A stretch of DNA of 8,174 bases from NCBI GenBank assembly GCA_937864385.1, contig CALMJN010000033.1, positions 1 through 8,174 of the forward strand. The letters run 5' to 3'. This DNA comes from an uncultured Methanosarcinales archaeon (GTDB lineage Archaea > Halobacteriota > Methanosarcinia > Methanotrichales > Methanotrichaceae). This document shows, piece after piece, positions 1-7,183 of this stretch. Made by a program: the position numbers and the translations under genes. A model generated the notes under the pieces. It was not told where the DNA came from, did not search any database, and saw nothing but the letters and a program-made list of their open reading frames with translations. Position 1 is the stretch's first letter; each line of letters opens with the position of its first letter.

Positions 1-693
1 GGCTTCGACAGCATGTGGACCGATATGTCCGTGATCGTGCGCCCGACCCGCGATGGGATTCACGGGCGGGTATATATCAGCACCTCGGTTGACCTGGGGC
101 GCAGGCTCAATCATCTGGTCTTCGATGCCGATGGACGGCTGACGTCAAAGGTCCCGGAGACGGTCGATCTCCCCATTCCTATACTGTTCGAGCCTGCAAC
201 GGCTGATCTGAGCGCGAATGTCAAAGAGGCGCTGGTCAAGGCGGCTGCGGAGATCGGTACTTGCATCATCATGCCGGCGGCTGACATCACTCCCGGGTTC
301 GCCGAATACAGCAACAGCATCATTCCCTGTCTGGCGCCTGCGGAGATCGCCACGCACAGGGCCGTAATCGAGAAGGCGCGCCTGGTGGCCATCGAGCACA
401 GCGATGCGCTGATGAGCGATCTGCCGCACGTCAAGGAAGAGATCAGAAAGATCAGGGCCACAATTTTCGATAAGCTGGATCGACGTGGCAAATGGGGGCC
501 TATTCATACCAGCAAGGAAAACGCTGTAAAAGGCCTGCCCAGCCATCAACTTGGGGCTGCAAATGAGGTCCTCGAAGCGGCCATCAGAGAAGGATTCTTA
601 ATTCTCAAACCTACCAGCTACGGAGATCAGATCTCCCTTAATTTCACAAGAAAGGATGAGATCAGGGCTGTGATCAGAGAGCTTTATCCCTGA
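1..693 (+). CDS. Partial protein: glutamate-synthase-like segment plus C-terminal winged-helix-like region
   Basis: The reading frame is open from base 1 (G-F-D-S before the first ATG at 13) and ends at TGA 691-693. No Shine-Dalgarno precedes the ATGs at 13 or 25, so the gene probably begins outside the window. Counting from ATG 13, residues 8-30 contain IVRPTRDGIHG and YISTSVDLGR. Residues 53-105 (LPIPILFEP, then LSANVKEALVKAAAEIGT and YSNSIIP) resemble the stretch of archaeal FMN-binding glutamate-synthase-type proteins that normally reads iPimFsamS...galS.n...ALa.AA.elGT. The glycine-rich FMN-site residues expected next are absent. Instead come a helical segment (about 110-155) and a basic region (160-226, GKWGPIHTSKEN to TRKDEIRAVIREL) that looks like a winged helix. 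The function is unknown. It could be a degenerate or repurposed glutamate synthase homologue, or the tail of a larger protein. The coding call is firm; the family call is weak. Confidence 0.6.
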   Translation, partial: GFDSMWTDMSVIVRPTRDGIHGRVYISTSVDLGRRLNHLVFDADGRLTSKVPETVDLPIPILFEPATADLSANVKEALVKAAAEIGTCIIMPAADITPGFAEYSNSIIPCLAPAEIATHRAVIEKARLVAIEHSDALMSDLPHVKEEIRKIRATIFDKLDRRGKWGPIHTSKENAVKGLPSHQLGAANEVLEAAIREGFLILKPTSYGDQISLNFTRKDEIRAVIRELYP

Positions 694-706
694 AAAATAT
701 CAATAC
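693..706 (-). terminator. Possible U-tract terminator of the helicase transcript in the convergent gap
   Basis: Immediately after the helicase stop codon (TGA 709-707), the minus strand reads TATTGATATTTTTCA, with five consecutive T at 697-693. Archaeal termination commonly uses short U-tracts just past the stop, without a required hairpin. The tract overlaps the stop codon of the opposing gene, so the two transcripts must overlap at their 3' ends. No comparable T-run occurs on the plus strand here. Instead, the first 60 or so plus-strand bases beyond 710 are almost all pyrimidine. This is a modest signal. Confidence 0.3.
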
Positions 707-3148
707 TCACTCCCCCTCCACCCGCTTCTTCCTCTCCCCTGCCTCCTTCGCCGCCTCTCCCTTGCCCAGCACCTTGGCCACCGCCTCTATGGCCTCCAGG
801 TACCTCACCATCTGATCCAGCCAGTTTATGAGATCTCCCTGATAGGCATACATCCCGTAGCGGTCGGAGAAATGCTGGATGATCTCATCCGGGCTCTTGC
901 CCTCCTCCCGCAGCTCCAGTATCCTCAATGAGATGCTCTTCTGGACGCAGCCGCAGTAAGGAGATTCCTTGTGGGTGCAGCGCAGAAAGTCCCTGGCAAA
1001 GTCCAGGCAGTACCTCTGCAGCTTGTTCTCCAGCTCCCGCAGGTCCGAGCTGGAGAGCAGATCCAGAAACGAGCCGTGCAGCGCCCTCTGGGAGATCTGC
1101 ATATGCAGCTTGATGGAGATTCTCTCTGCGAACTTGAGGTAGAGGGCCTCGAAGCTCTCAAGCTCCACGGCAATCTCCAGGGGCCTCTTCCCCTTTTTCA
1201 GCAGCCTGACTATGCTCTCCACCTGCTTCGGGGAGAGGAAGTGGGCCGCCGCCGCCTCGCCCAGGCGGGTGGGGGCGATGCCCTGGACCAGCCCCGCCTT
1301 CTCCAGCGAGACAAGAGCGCTGTTCAGGTCATCCAGCCCCACGGTAAGAGCATGCAGCCTCTCCAGATCGGCCCTGCTTTTCGCCGCCACGGCATTGGCC
1401 AGGACCTCCTCCAGCTGCTGCTGCTCCTCGAACTGGGGGGAGACATCCTCCATCCGGCCATGCAAGAGGGCCAGAGCCATCTCATCCTCCGACTCTCCCC
1501 GCCCGGAGGAGAAGCGGCGGCCCGGCTCGGCCAGAATGTAGACCAGCCCTTTGTCGTGGTAGCCGGGCCGGCCTGCCCGGCCCAGCATCTGGTTGAACTC
1601 ATGGACATTGAGCCACTCTATGCCCATGGCCAAAGATTCGAAGACCACCTGGGAGGCGGGAAAGTCCACCCCCGCCGCCAGGGCGGCAGTGGTGACCACG
1701 GTATGAATCCTGCCCTCTCCAAATAGCTCCTCGATCCTCTTTCTCTCCGGATACTGCAGACCGGCATGATAAGCCGCTGCTCCCGGAATGACATCAGCCA
1801 GGGCATAGCAGTTCTTCCTGGAGTTGGTGAAGACAATGCTCTGGCCGCGATAGCCGGTGGAGGATGTCAGATCCTGGGCCTCCTTGCATAGTTGCCGCAG
1901 CAGCTTTCTCTTCTCCGGCCCGGAGGAGAATATGAGATGCCTCTCGATTGCCACCGGCCGGACCTCGTACTCGACCAGGGTTGCCCCCAGCCTCTTGGCC
2001 AGGGCGGCAGGGTTTCCCACGGTGGCGGAGAGGAAGATGAACTGGGCCGCCGGTGCGGCGTTCTTTAAACGGGCAATCATCCCCGCCAGCCGGTGGCCTC
2101 TATCCGAATCCTCCAGCATATGCACCTCATCTATGACCACCGTACCCACCCGGCCCAGGCTCTTTTTGCTGCGGATGACCTGATCTATGCCTTCGTAAGT
2201 CCCGGCGATGATATCCGCATCCAGGCTCTGGGGGATCTTACGGCCCCGTCCCAGCCGGATGCGGCTGACTCCCACCCGGATGGAGGTTTGAAAGCCAAGT
2301 TCCCGGTAGGCGGAAAGCTGATCGAACTTCTGATTGGCCAGAGCCACCAGGGGTACCAGAAAGAGCAGCTTTCCTTTTCCATCCAGCAGGTTCTTAACCC
2401 CGGCCATCTCTCCGACGAGGCTCTTTCCCGTAGCCGTGGCCGAGACCACCAGCTGATGCCGTCCTTCCAGCAGGCCTGCCTTGATCGAGCGGGACTGCAC
2501 CGGCAGAAGCCTGTCCAGCCGGCGCTGCAGCAGCTCCATTAGCGGCTTGGGAAGGGGGATGCTGTCCAGAGGCAAGGTGGGCTCCTCCTGGCTGGCGGGT
2601 ATGACATCAAAACGGGTCAGCTCCGGCTCCAGCCTCTGCAGTGAGAGCAGCCCTACCACATCATCGAGGTTTCGTCTCTCTTTCAGTATCCTGGCCAGAT
2701 GGGCCTTGGCCGGCCGGGAGAGTTTGCGAAAGTCCGCCTCTCTGTGAAGCTCAGCCGCCGCGCAGTTCTCGCAGATGCGCCGGCCTTTGTAGGTTATGGC
2801 ATCGGCATCGACATAGGTCACCCGCCTCTCTCCCAGGCAGTGATTGCAGACCTGCACAAAGCTGTACTTGAGCTGATAGGCCTCCAAAAGCTCAACGAAC
2901 CTCTGCTCCAGCTGCCTGTCTCCCCGGACCAGATAGATCGCCTGAGCCCGGCGCAGCATCCTCATGGCGTCTTCCGGTGGCAGGAACCTCTCCGCCTGGC
3001 CCTCCTTCTTGACAAGAAATTTAAATGCCCGGGGGCCCTGAGGCATCTCCTTGAGCCGCAGGTATCCTTCGAATAGGGTCTTGCTGCCGCTTTGAGGCAG
3101 AAGAAGTATGCGAGAGCGGTCGGCCTGGGCTAAAACCTGAAATGTCAT
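707..3148 (-). CDS. Ski2-like superfamily 2 helicase, archaeal ASH-Ski2 type
   Basis: An 813-residue ATP-dependent helicase, probably acting on RNA in processing and decay. Visible motifs: a noncanonical Walker A (ATATGKS, 237-243); PLVALANQK (266-274); DEVH box (340-343); SAT (374-376); SIVFTNSRK (437-445); TTAALAAGVD (486-495); QMLGRAGRPG (520-529). Before the core, residues 1-200 hold a CNHC...CENC zinc finger (C101, C104, C126, C129), an arrangement I associate with the archaeal DUF5814/ASH-Ski2 family. After the core come a winged-helix-like segment (about 575-640), a helical part, and a second cysteine group (C714, C724, C732, C734). The C-terminal 20 residues are highly charged and probably disordered. 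The ATG at 3148 lies 21 nt past the preceding stop with only a weak SD (TGAGA about 10 nt upstream), so translation may depend on coupling or leader reading. Thermococcal ASH-Ski2 has been linked to the beta-CASP RNase aRNase J and the exosome. Here the helicase shares a strand and gene cluster with the beta-CASP nuclease FttA. Hel308 is less likely because of the N-terminal zinc finger and the C-terminal cysteines. Confidence 0.88.
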   Translation of the reverse strand: MTFQVLAQADRSRILLLPQSGSKTLFEGYLRLKEMPQGPRAFKFLVKKEGQAERFLPPEDAMRMLRRAQAIYLVRGDRQLEQRFVELLEAYQLKYSFVQVCNHCLGERRVTYVDADAITYKGRRICENCAAAELHREADFRKLSRPAKAHLARILKERRNLDDVVGLLSLQRLEPELTRFDVIPASQEEPTLPLDSIPLPKPLMELLQRRLDRLLPVQSRSIKAGLLEGRHQLVVSATATGKSLVGEMAGVKNLLDGKGKLLFLVPLVALANQKFDQLSAYRELGFQTSIRVGVSRIRLGRGRKIPQSLDADIIAGTYEGIDQVIRSKKSLGRVGTVVIDEVHMLEDSDRGHRLAGMIARLKNAAPAAQFIFLSATVGNPAALAKRLGATLVEYEVRPVAIERHLIFSSGPEKRKLLRQLCKEAQDLTSSTGYRGQSIVFTNSRKNCYALADVIPGAAAYHAGLQYPERKRIEELFGEGRIHTVVTTAALAAGVDFPASQVVFESLAMGIEWLNVHEFNQMLGRAGRPGYHDKGLVYILAEPGRRFSSGRGESEDEMALALLHGRMEDVSPQFEEQQQLEEVLANAVAAKSRADLERLHALTVGLDDLNSALVSLEKAGLVQGIAPTRLGEAAAAHFLSPKQVESIVRLLKKGKRPLEIAVELESFEALYLKFAERISIKLHMQISQRALHGSFLDLLSSSDLRELENKLQRYCLDFARDFLRCTHKESPYCGCVQKSISLRILELREEGKSPDEIIQHFSDRYGMYAYQGDLINWLDQMVRYLEAIEAVAKVLGKGEAAKEAGERKKRVEGE

Positions 3149-3169
3149 TCTAAGAGCAATCTCAAAAAT

Positions 3170-3958
3170 CTATTCTGAAGTCAGGTCTATCAGCTCGTAC
3201 TTCAGCCCCTCCGACTCCAGGCGGGTAAGCAGGCCGGGAATCTGCTCGTCCACGCTCACAATCACCGAGCTCAGGCCATGATAAGCCGCCTCTACGGCAA
3301 ACTCCTTGGCCCCGAATATTATGTCCGGCTCGCGTCCAACTTTGCGCAGAGCGGAGAGGGCCTCAATTCCCAGGCAGCCTACCTTGGCCGCCCTGCTGAC
3401 CTGATGGGCGAGAGCTGCCAGATCGACCTTGCGCGAGCCGCCGATCTGCACCCGGGGCACCTTGCAGAGGATAACTCTTCCCTCCTCCAGGCTGATCAAG
3501 CCCCTCAGGTCGGAGATCCCCACATCCTCCCCGCATCTCACAGCGCCGATCACCACTCCACTGGCCTCGATGCCCTCCTTTTTGTTGGCATATAGAAGGC
3601 CGCCGCGCATCTCCAGGGAGACCCGCTCTCCCTCCTCCAAATCGCACTCGGCTATGGCCGTCCAGACGGAGACATGGCTGATGATCTCCTCCATAACCAC
3701 CCGAGCATAGCGCTTCAGCTCTGCGGCGCTCTCCAGCAGCCACTCTACCCCCTCTTTGGTGATGCTGTAGCGCATCCTGCCGTCGGTGGTCACCAGCCCG
3801 TCCGCCACCAGCTCCTTTATGTACTCGGAGATGGCCTGTGGAGTGACCCCCAGGCTCTCTGCCACCTCTTTCTGCCGCAGATTGGGCTGATGGGCGGCGA
3901 TCTCCACCAGGATCTGAAAACGTGAACTCTCCCTCTTACTCTGCAGGACACTGCTCAT
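3170..3958 (-). CDS. Winged-helix transcriptional regulator, COG1497-like, with C-terminal sensor-like domain
   Basis: A 262-residue archaeal DNA-binding protein. Residues 12-75 form a MarR/ArsR-like winged helix: LRQKEVAESLGVTPQAIS (27-44) is the helix-turn-helix and DGRMRYSITKEG (59-70) the wing. Residues 80-260 are an alpha/beta domain with no transmembrane segment. Its last part (PDIIFGAKEFAVEAAYHG to YELIDLT, 211-260) reads like an alternating strand-helix fold that could bind a ligand. Cysteines at 105, 142, 165 and 195 are scattered, with no obvious metal motif. Size and layout fit the archaeal 'predicted transcriptional regulator' group COG1497; the effector is unknown. The ATG at 3958 shares one base with the upstream gene's stop (TGATG), and an SD GAGGA (3969-3965) sits 6 nt before it, so translational coupling is likely. 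It ends with TAG 21 nt before the helicase. It may regulate its own operon, but nothing here proves that. Confidence 0.8.
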   Translation of the reverse strand: MSSVLQSKRESSRFQILVEIAAHQPNLRQKEVAESLGVTPQAISEYIKELVADGLVTTDGRMRYSITKEGVEWLLESAAELKRYARVVMEEIISHVSVWTAIAECDLEEGERVSLEMRGGLLYANKKEGIEASGVVIGAVRCGEDVGISDLRGLISLEEGRVILCKVPRVQIGGSRKVDLAALAHQVSRAAKVGCLGIEALSALRKVGREPDIIFGAKEFAVEAAYHGLSSVIVSVDEQIPGLLTRLESEGLKYELIDLTSE

Positions 3959-4476
3959 CAGAAGTCCTCGACATAGGGCTCAATGCGCTGGCCTCTCACC
4001 GCCAGGCCGTCCGCCCTCTTGGCCACGCCCCGGATGAATATCTGGCTGAGCCCCAGCTCCCGGGAGAGATTGGAGAGAGAGTTATTGCCGCCACCGACCA
4101 TCTTCTGCAGCTTCTCCGTCACCGCTCGCAGCTCCTCTTCAGACATGAATGTGAGGCTGATCAGCTCGCTGATATCCTCCATAGTGGCTCCGAAGCTGGC
4201 CTGCACCCGGGAATAGGTGGAATGGTACTCCTTCTCCGGGCTAGCCCCCGGCTCGGGAACCCTCCATTTGGTCTCCACTAGGCCGCTCTTTCTCAGAAGG
4301 GCAACACTGCGGTGAACGCTGGCATCATCTCCCAAGATCCCGACCAGCTCCTTTTCCGTACGCCACTCCTGGCTCAGCTCATCAAAGACCTTCTTGTGGA
4401 CATCGGAGCCGAAGGCCTGCAACAATGGGACCAGATCCGATGGATCATTGATGATCCGAGTTCGCTTTCCTGTCAC
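3958..4476 (-). CDS. ArsR-like winged-helix transcriptional regulator (small archaeal family)
   Basis: A 172-residue protein. An N-terminal winged helix spans about 14-72: FGSDVHKKVFDELSQEW, then TEKELVGIL, DDASVHRSVALLRKSGLVETKWR, and a PEPGASPEKEYHSTYS wing. A middle helical region follows (about 97-127, DISELISLTFMSEEELRAV). The C-terminal part (132-166, SLSNLSRELGLSQIFIRGVAKR...RGQRI) looks like a second helix-turn-helix, so the protein may have two DNA-contacting modules. I recognise it as the type often labelled ArsR family in methanogens and Archaeoglobus; its target is unknown. The start is GTG at 4476, chosen because GAGGT (4486-4482) lies 5 nt upstream and no in-frame ATG fits the conserved N-terminus. 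It lies 60 nt after fttA and its stop overlaps the next regulator by one base. Dyad-symmetric GATC-rich repeats within its first codons could be an autoregulatory site (inference). Confidence 0.8.
   Translation of the reverse strand: MTGKRTRIINDPSDLVPLLQAFGSDVHKKVFDELSQEWRTEKELVGILGDDASVHRSVALLRKSGLVETKWRVPEPGASPEKEYHSTYSRVQASFGATMEDISELISLTFMSEEELRAVTEKLQKMVGGGNNSLSNLSRELGLSQIFIRGVAKRADGLAVRGQRIEPYVEDF
4434..4457. repeat. Nested dyad repeats at the 5' end of the ArsR-like gene
   Basis: Two inverted repeats share an arm: GATCC-gat-GGATC (4434-4446) and a 7-bp dyad GGATCAT-tg-ATGATCC (4442-4457). They lie 20-43 nt inside the ArsR-like coding region, where the sequence also encodes the ordinary residues IINDPSD. 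An operator for a dimeric winged-helix protein or an mRNA hairpin near the start are both possible, and chance is not excluded. The repeat itself is certain; its role is inferred. Confidence 0.45.
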
Positions 4477-4489
4477 AAAGAACCTCGCC

Positions 4490-4530
4490 TTGATATTATC
4501 CCTTTGATTTGATAAAGCTTTTTGATTGAT
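4490..4530. repeat. Cluster of five TTGAT (ATCAA) motifs upstream of the regulator pair
   Basis: Within 41 bp of the 60-bp gap between fttA and the ArsR-like gene, TTGAT occurs five times on the plus strand, at 4490, 4504, 4509, 4522 and 4526 (ATCAA on the transcribed strand). The spacing alternates between about 13-14 and 4-5 bp, i.e. pairs separated by roughly a helical turn and a half. AT-rich spacing between GC-rich genes makes short repeats likelier by chance, so a regulator-binding role is tentative. Confidence 0.35.
4510..4522 (-). promoter_or_regulatory. Candidate BRE/TATA promoter for the regulator-helicase half of the operon
   Basis: On the minus strand, AAAAAG (4523-4518 region) is followed by CTTTATCA (4517-4510), a plausible A-rich BRE plus degenerate TATA box. 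About 25 nt downstream is around 4488, just before the SD GAGGT (4486-4482) and the GTG start (4476), giving a very short leader. The TATA match is imperfect, and the gene could equally be transcribed from the psmB promoter. Confidence 0.3.
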
Positions 4531-4536
4531 TGCCTG

Positions 4537-6444
4537 TTAAATCAGCCGGACCGTCTCCAGGTTCATGGGGGCCATGGTGGGTATCCTGTATCTCTTGTAG
4601 ATGGAGCTGGCCAGATCCAGGCAGTTGCCCTCTTCACCGTGGTTGGTGAGAACCCTGCCCGGCTTGGGATAGATGCGGCGCATATACTCCATGAGCTGCT
4701 GGCGATCGGAATGCCCGGAGAAGCCGTCTACGGTTAACACCTCCAGGTTGATCTTGACCGTCTGGGTCTTGCCCTCTACAGAAAGGGGCAGCTCCTTCCA
4801 GCCCTTCTGAATGCGCCGGCCCAGCGTCCCTTCCGCCTGGTAGCCTACTATGACCAGGGTGTTTCTCTCATCCGGGCCCAGCCGCTTGAGATAATCCAGT
4901 ACCGGTCCCCCGTTGAGCATGCCGCTGGTGGCCAGGATGACGCAGGGGGGCCCTTCCACGATCTCCGTCCTCTGCTTGGGGCTCTCCACCTGGACAAAGC
5001 ACTGGGCCAGGAAGGGATTGATCCCCTTGTGGAATATGAGATCCCTCAGATCGTTATTGAGGTACTCGGGATAGGTGGTATGAATGGCGGTGGCCTCATA
5101 GATCATGCCGTCCAGGCAGACGGGCACCTCATCTATGACCTTCTTTCTGATGGCCTCCTCCAGCACCACCATGACCTCCTGGCTGCGGCCCACGGAGAAG
5201 GCGGGGATGATGACCTTGCCGCCCCGGGTGATGGTATCCTTGACCACCTTGATCAGATGCATTTCAGCCTCCTTCCGGGAAGGCTGATTGCTGTTCGTCC
5301 CGCCGTAGGTGGCCTCGGTGACCAGGGTCTCCAGGCGGGGGAAGTTGCATACGGCAGGATCAAATAGCCGGGTCCTCTCGAACTTCTGGTCCCCGGTAAA
5401 AGCCACATTGTACAGGCCGTCGCCGATGTGGAAATGGGCGATGGAGGAGCCCAGAATATGGCCGGCATTGTGCATGGTCAGCTTGGTGTCCGGTGCGATG
5501 TCGGTGACATCGCCGTAGTTGAGGGTGATGGTGTGCTTGAGGGCCTCGCGAACCATAGCCGAGTCGTAGGGCAGCCTCTTTCCCTCCCGGCCGGCGATCT
5601 CGATGTAATCAAGCTGGAGAAGAACAGCCAGATCCCTGGTGGGAGGAGTGCAGTAAATGGGCCCCTCATAGCCGTATTTGTAAAGCATGGGAACCAGGCC
5701 GGCGTGGTCCAGGTGGGCATGGGTCAAAACCACGGCATCGATCTGATTTAGGGGATAGACCTCAGGAACATAAAGATAAGGAGTGGCCGAGTCGTCCGAG
5801 CCCACATTTACGCCGCAATCAATGATGATCCTCGACTCCGGCGTGGAAAGGAGCATGCAGCTGCGCCCCACCTCCCGGCATCCTCCTAAGGTGGTGATTC
5901 TGATCCATTGGTCCTTGGATGCGGTATCCCGGTGGATCTTGCGGCCTACTGTGCGCAATATGACCTTTCTCTCGTTCTGCACGCTTCGCAAATAATCTTT
6001 GATGTTGGATATGGTGCTGGAACGCACCGGTGGGGTCCGCACCACCTTGGGAGTCCAGCCGATGAGCTTGGTGATCTCGCGGAGGGTAGCGCCATGCCTG
6101 CCAATGACCAGTCCGGGCTTCTCCGCCTCAATCTGAACCTCTCCGGTCTCGCCATCAAAATAGTAGTTTGTGATAACCGCTTCCTTGGGGACGACCTCCT
6201 GGATCTTGATCTTGGCAGTCTCCGGATCAGCCAGAACCTTGAGGTCCGGCCGGACCACCACCCTTTTGCGAAGCTCCTTGGCCAGGCTTCTTATGATCTC
6301 TCCGTCATCGGCCAGCTTCTTGGGGTCGTCGGTGTAAATGACCAGCTCCGGGCCCTCGAACTCCAGTCCGGTGACACCTACATCCGGGGGGAGCTTGCTC
6401 TGTACTTTCCGTTTGAGCTCAAAAAGAACTTCTTCTACAGACAA
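4537..6444 (-). CDS. fttA: aCPSF1/FttA, KH-domain beta-CASP ribonuclease and transcription termination factor
   Basis: A 635-residue endonuclease that cuts nascent RNA downstream of U-rich tracts and triggers release of archaeal RNA polymerase; homologous to eukaryotic CPSF73. Residues 1-70 are the first KH-like domain. Residues 71-145 are the second, with the RNA-binding GRHG loop (115-118). The metallo-beta-lactamase part starts near 180 and contains THAHLDH (H242, H244, D246, H247), AGH (H329) and GDQ (D352). The beta-CASP insert carries motif A E377 (TEATYG). Motif B H578 (GFSGHSD) and motif C H602 (TNHGE) are intact, so both zinc ions and catalysis should be supported. Length matches the roughly 636-residue archaeal family. 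The start is TTG at 6444, chosen because MSVEEVL is the conserved N-terminus, the only other upstream in-frame codons are unsuitable, and GGATGTG (6456-6450) serves as an imperfect SD. It follows psmB by 21 nt in the same frame. The TTG start and weak SD suggest modest translation. Confidence 0.97.
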   Translation of the reverse strand: MSVEEVLFELKRKVQSKLPPDVGVTGLEFEGPELVIYTDDPKKLADDGEIIRSLAKELRKRVVVRPDLKVLADPETAKIKIQEVVPKEAVITNYYFDGETGEVQIEAEKPGLVIGRHGATLREITKLIGWTPKVVRTPPVRSSTISNIKDYLRSVQNERKVILRTVGRKIHRDTASKDQWIRITTLGGCREVGRSCMLLSTPESRIIIDCGVNVGSDDSATPYLYVPEVYPLNQIDAVVLTHAHLDHAGLVPMLYKYGYEGPIYCTPPTRDLAVLLQLDYIEIAGREGKRLPYDSAMVREALKHTITLNYGDVTDIAPDTKLTMHNAGHILGSSIAHFHIGDGLYNVAFTGDQKFERTRLFDPAVCNFPRLETLVTEATYGGTNSNQPSRKEAEMHLIKVVKDTITRGGKVIIPAFSVGRSQEVMVVLEEAIRKKVIDEVPVCLDGMIYEATAIHTTYPEYLNNDLRDLIFHKGINPFLAQCFVQVESPKQRTEIVEGPPCVILATSGMLNGGPVLDYLKRLGPDERNTLVIVGYQAEGTLGRRIQKGWKELPLSVEGKTQTVKINLEVLTVDGFSGHSDRQQLMEYMRRIYPKPGRVLTNHGEEGNCLDLASSIYKRYRIPTMAPMNLETVRLI

Positions 6445-6465
6445 TAGAACACATCCAAAAAAAGG
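6445..6465 (-). promoter_or_regulatory. psmB-fttA spacer with T7 tract and weak SD
   Basis: The 21-nt gap directly after the psmB stop reads, on the minus strand, CC, seven T (6463-6457), then GGATGTG (6456-6450) before the TTG start. U-tracts just past stop codons are the signal for FttA-dependent 3' ends. This one could therefore permit partial termination after psmB and tune expression of fttA. It also sits immediately upstream of the ribosome-binding site. The tract is clear; its activity is inferred. Confidence 0.4.
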
Positions 6466-7086
6466 TTAGAGGAGCTTGCTGATCTCCAGGAACTCCGGCT
6501 CTCCTACCTCCTCATATTTATCAGTGATCCGGACCAGCTCGATCTTGTCGCCGGAAGCAGAATCACGCTTCATGGCATTGTGAATGGCCTTCGCCGCTAA
6601 AACCACGCCATCCTCCACGCTTATGCCGGGCTTATAAAGGGCCTCCAGCACGCCGTAAGCTGTGGGGGAGCCTGAACCGGTGGCCACAACCCGGCGCTCC
6701 TCGATCTGGCCGCCCAGGGCATCCAGGGAGTAAATCTTGGGGCCATAGCGGTCCACCCCACCCATGACCAACTGGACCATGAAGGGATAGTAGCGGCGGG
6801 AGGATAGGATATTGGAGAGCATTGTAGTTATGGCTCGAACGGTCATGCTCTCGCCTCTCTGCATCTTGTATAGCCTGGATTCGACCTGAACCATGCGGAC
6901 CAGGGACTGAGCGTCTCCCACCACTCCGGCCGTGGTCAGGCCCACCAAATCATCAACCTGATAGATCTTCTTAGCAGTGCTGCTGGCTATGAAGCTGCCC
7001 ATGGTAGCCCGGCTCTCCGATGCAAGGACCACACCCCCATCGCAGAGTACACCTACCGTAGTTGTACCTTTGAACACCTCGACCAT
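6466..7086 (-). CDS. psmB: Proteasome subunit beta
   Basis: Catalytic beta subunit of the archaeal 20S proteasome, an N-terminal nucleophile threonine protease that assembles as two heptameric beta rings between alpha rings in the cytoplasm. It is made with a 7-residue propeptide (MVEVFKG) cleaved before Thr8 of TTTVG. The active-site partners are present at the expected spacing: E24 (mature position 17) and K40 (mature 33, STAKKIYQ). The conserved [19 protein letters not shown] and KRDSASGD segments follow. The 206-residue length is normal, and no truncation or insertion is seen. ATG 7086 is supported by GAGGT (7097-7093) 6 nt upstream and by a BRE/TATA signal further up. It is the first gene of the leftward cluster and is followed after 21 nt by fttA. 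Linkage of proteasome and RNA-decay genes is a known archaeal pattern. A basal housekeeping role is expected. Confidence 0.97.
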   Translation of the reverse strand: MVEVFKGTTTVGVLCDGGVVLASESRATMGSFIASSTAKKIYQVDDLVGLTTAGVVGDAQSLVRMVQVESRLYKMQRGESMTVRAITTMLSNILSSRRYYPFMVQLVMGGVDRYGPKIYSLDALGGQIEERRVVATGSGSPTAYGVLEALYKPGISVEDGVVLAAKAIHNAMKRDSASGDKIELVRITDKYEEVGEPEFLEISKLL

Positions 7087-7092
7087 TTAATT

Positions 7093-7097
7093 ACCTC
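7093..7097 (-). promoter_or_regulatory. Shine-Dalgarno of psmB
   Basis: GAGGT on the minus strand, 6 nt before the ATG at 7086; this supports the chosen start. Confidence 0.7.
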
Positions 7098-7140
7098 AAC
7101 TAAAATCAGAAAATGGACAGCTTTCCTTCTCCTTTTGCCC

Positions 7141-7154
7141 TATAAATACTTTCC
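7141..7154 (-). promoter_or_regulatory. BRE/TATA promoter of psmB
   Basis: The minus strand reads GGAAAG then TATTTATA (7148-7141), a good archaeal BRE plus TATA match. Transcription would start about 25 nt further on, near 7118, leaving a leader of roughly 32 nt that contains the GAGGT SD. On the plus strand the same bases read TATAAATA, preceded by TTTTGCCC, which lacks the BRE adenines. The box is therefore better placed for psmB, though it could also serve the divergent DUF63 gene. Confidence 0.55.
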
Positions 7155-7183
7155 GCCGCCCCAGCCGCCCCATTCTATGATAA

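Noticed and set aside
971..1726. Long plus-strand open frame (251 codons) opposite the helicase gene
   Set aside because: It lies wholly antisense to a gene with clear helicase motifs; its product is low-complexity and has no recognisable domain. GC-rich codon bias keeps the opposite strand open.
5029..5751. Plus-strand frames opposite fttA
   Set aside because: They are shadows of a highly conserved nuclease gene and contain no independent start signals or domains.
6445..6468. In-frame continuation from psmB to fttA suggesting a fusion or stop readthrough
   Set aside because: The frames coincide, but a normal TAA ends psmB at its usual length and fttA has its own conserved N-terminus with an SD-like motif. 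The shared frame is probably chance.
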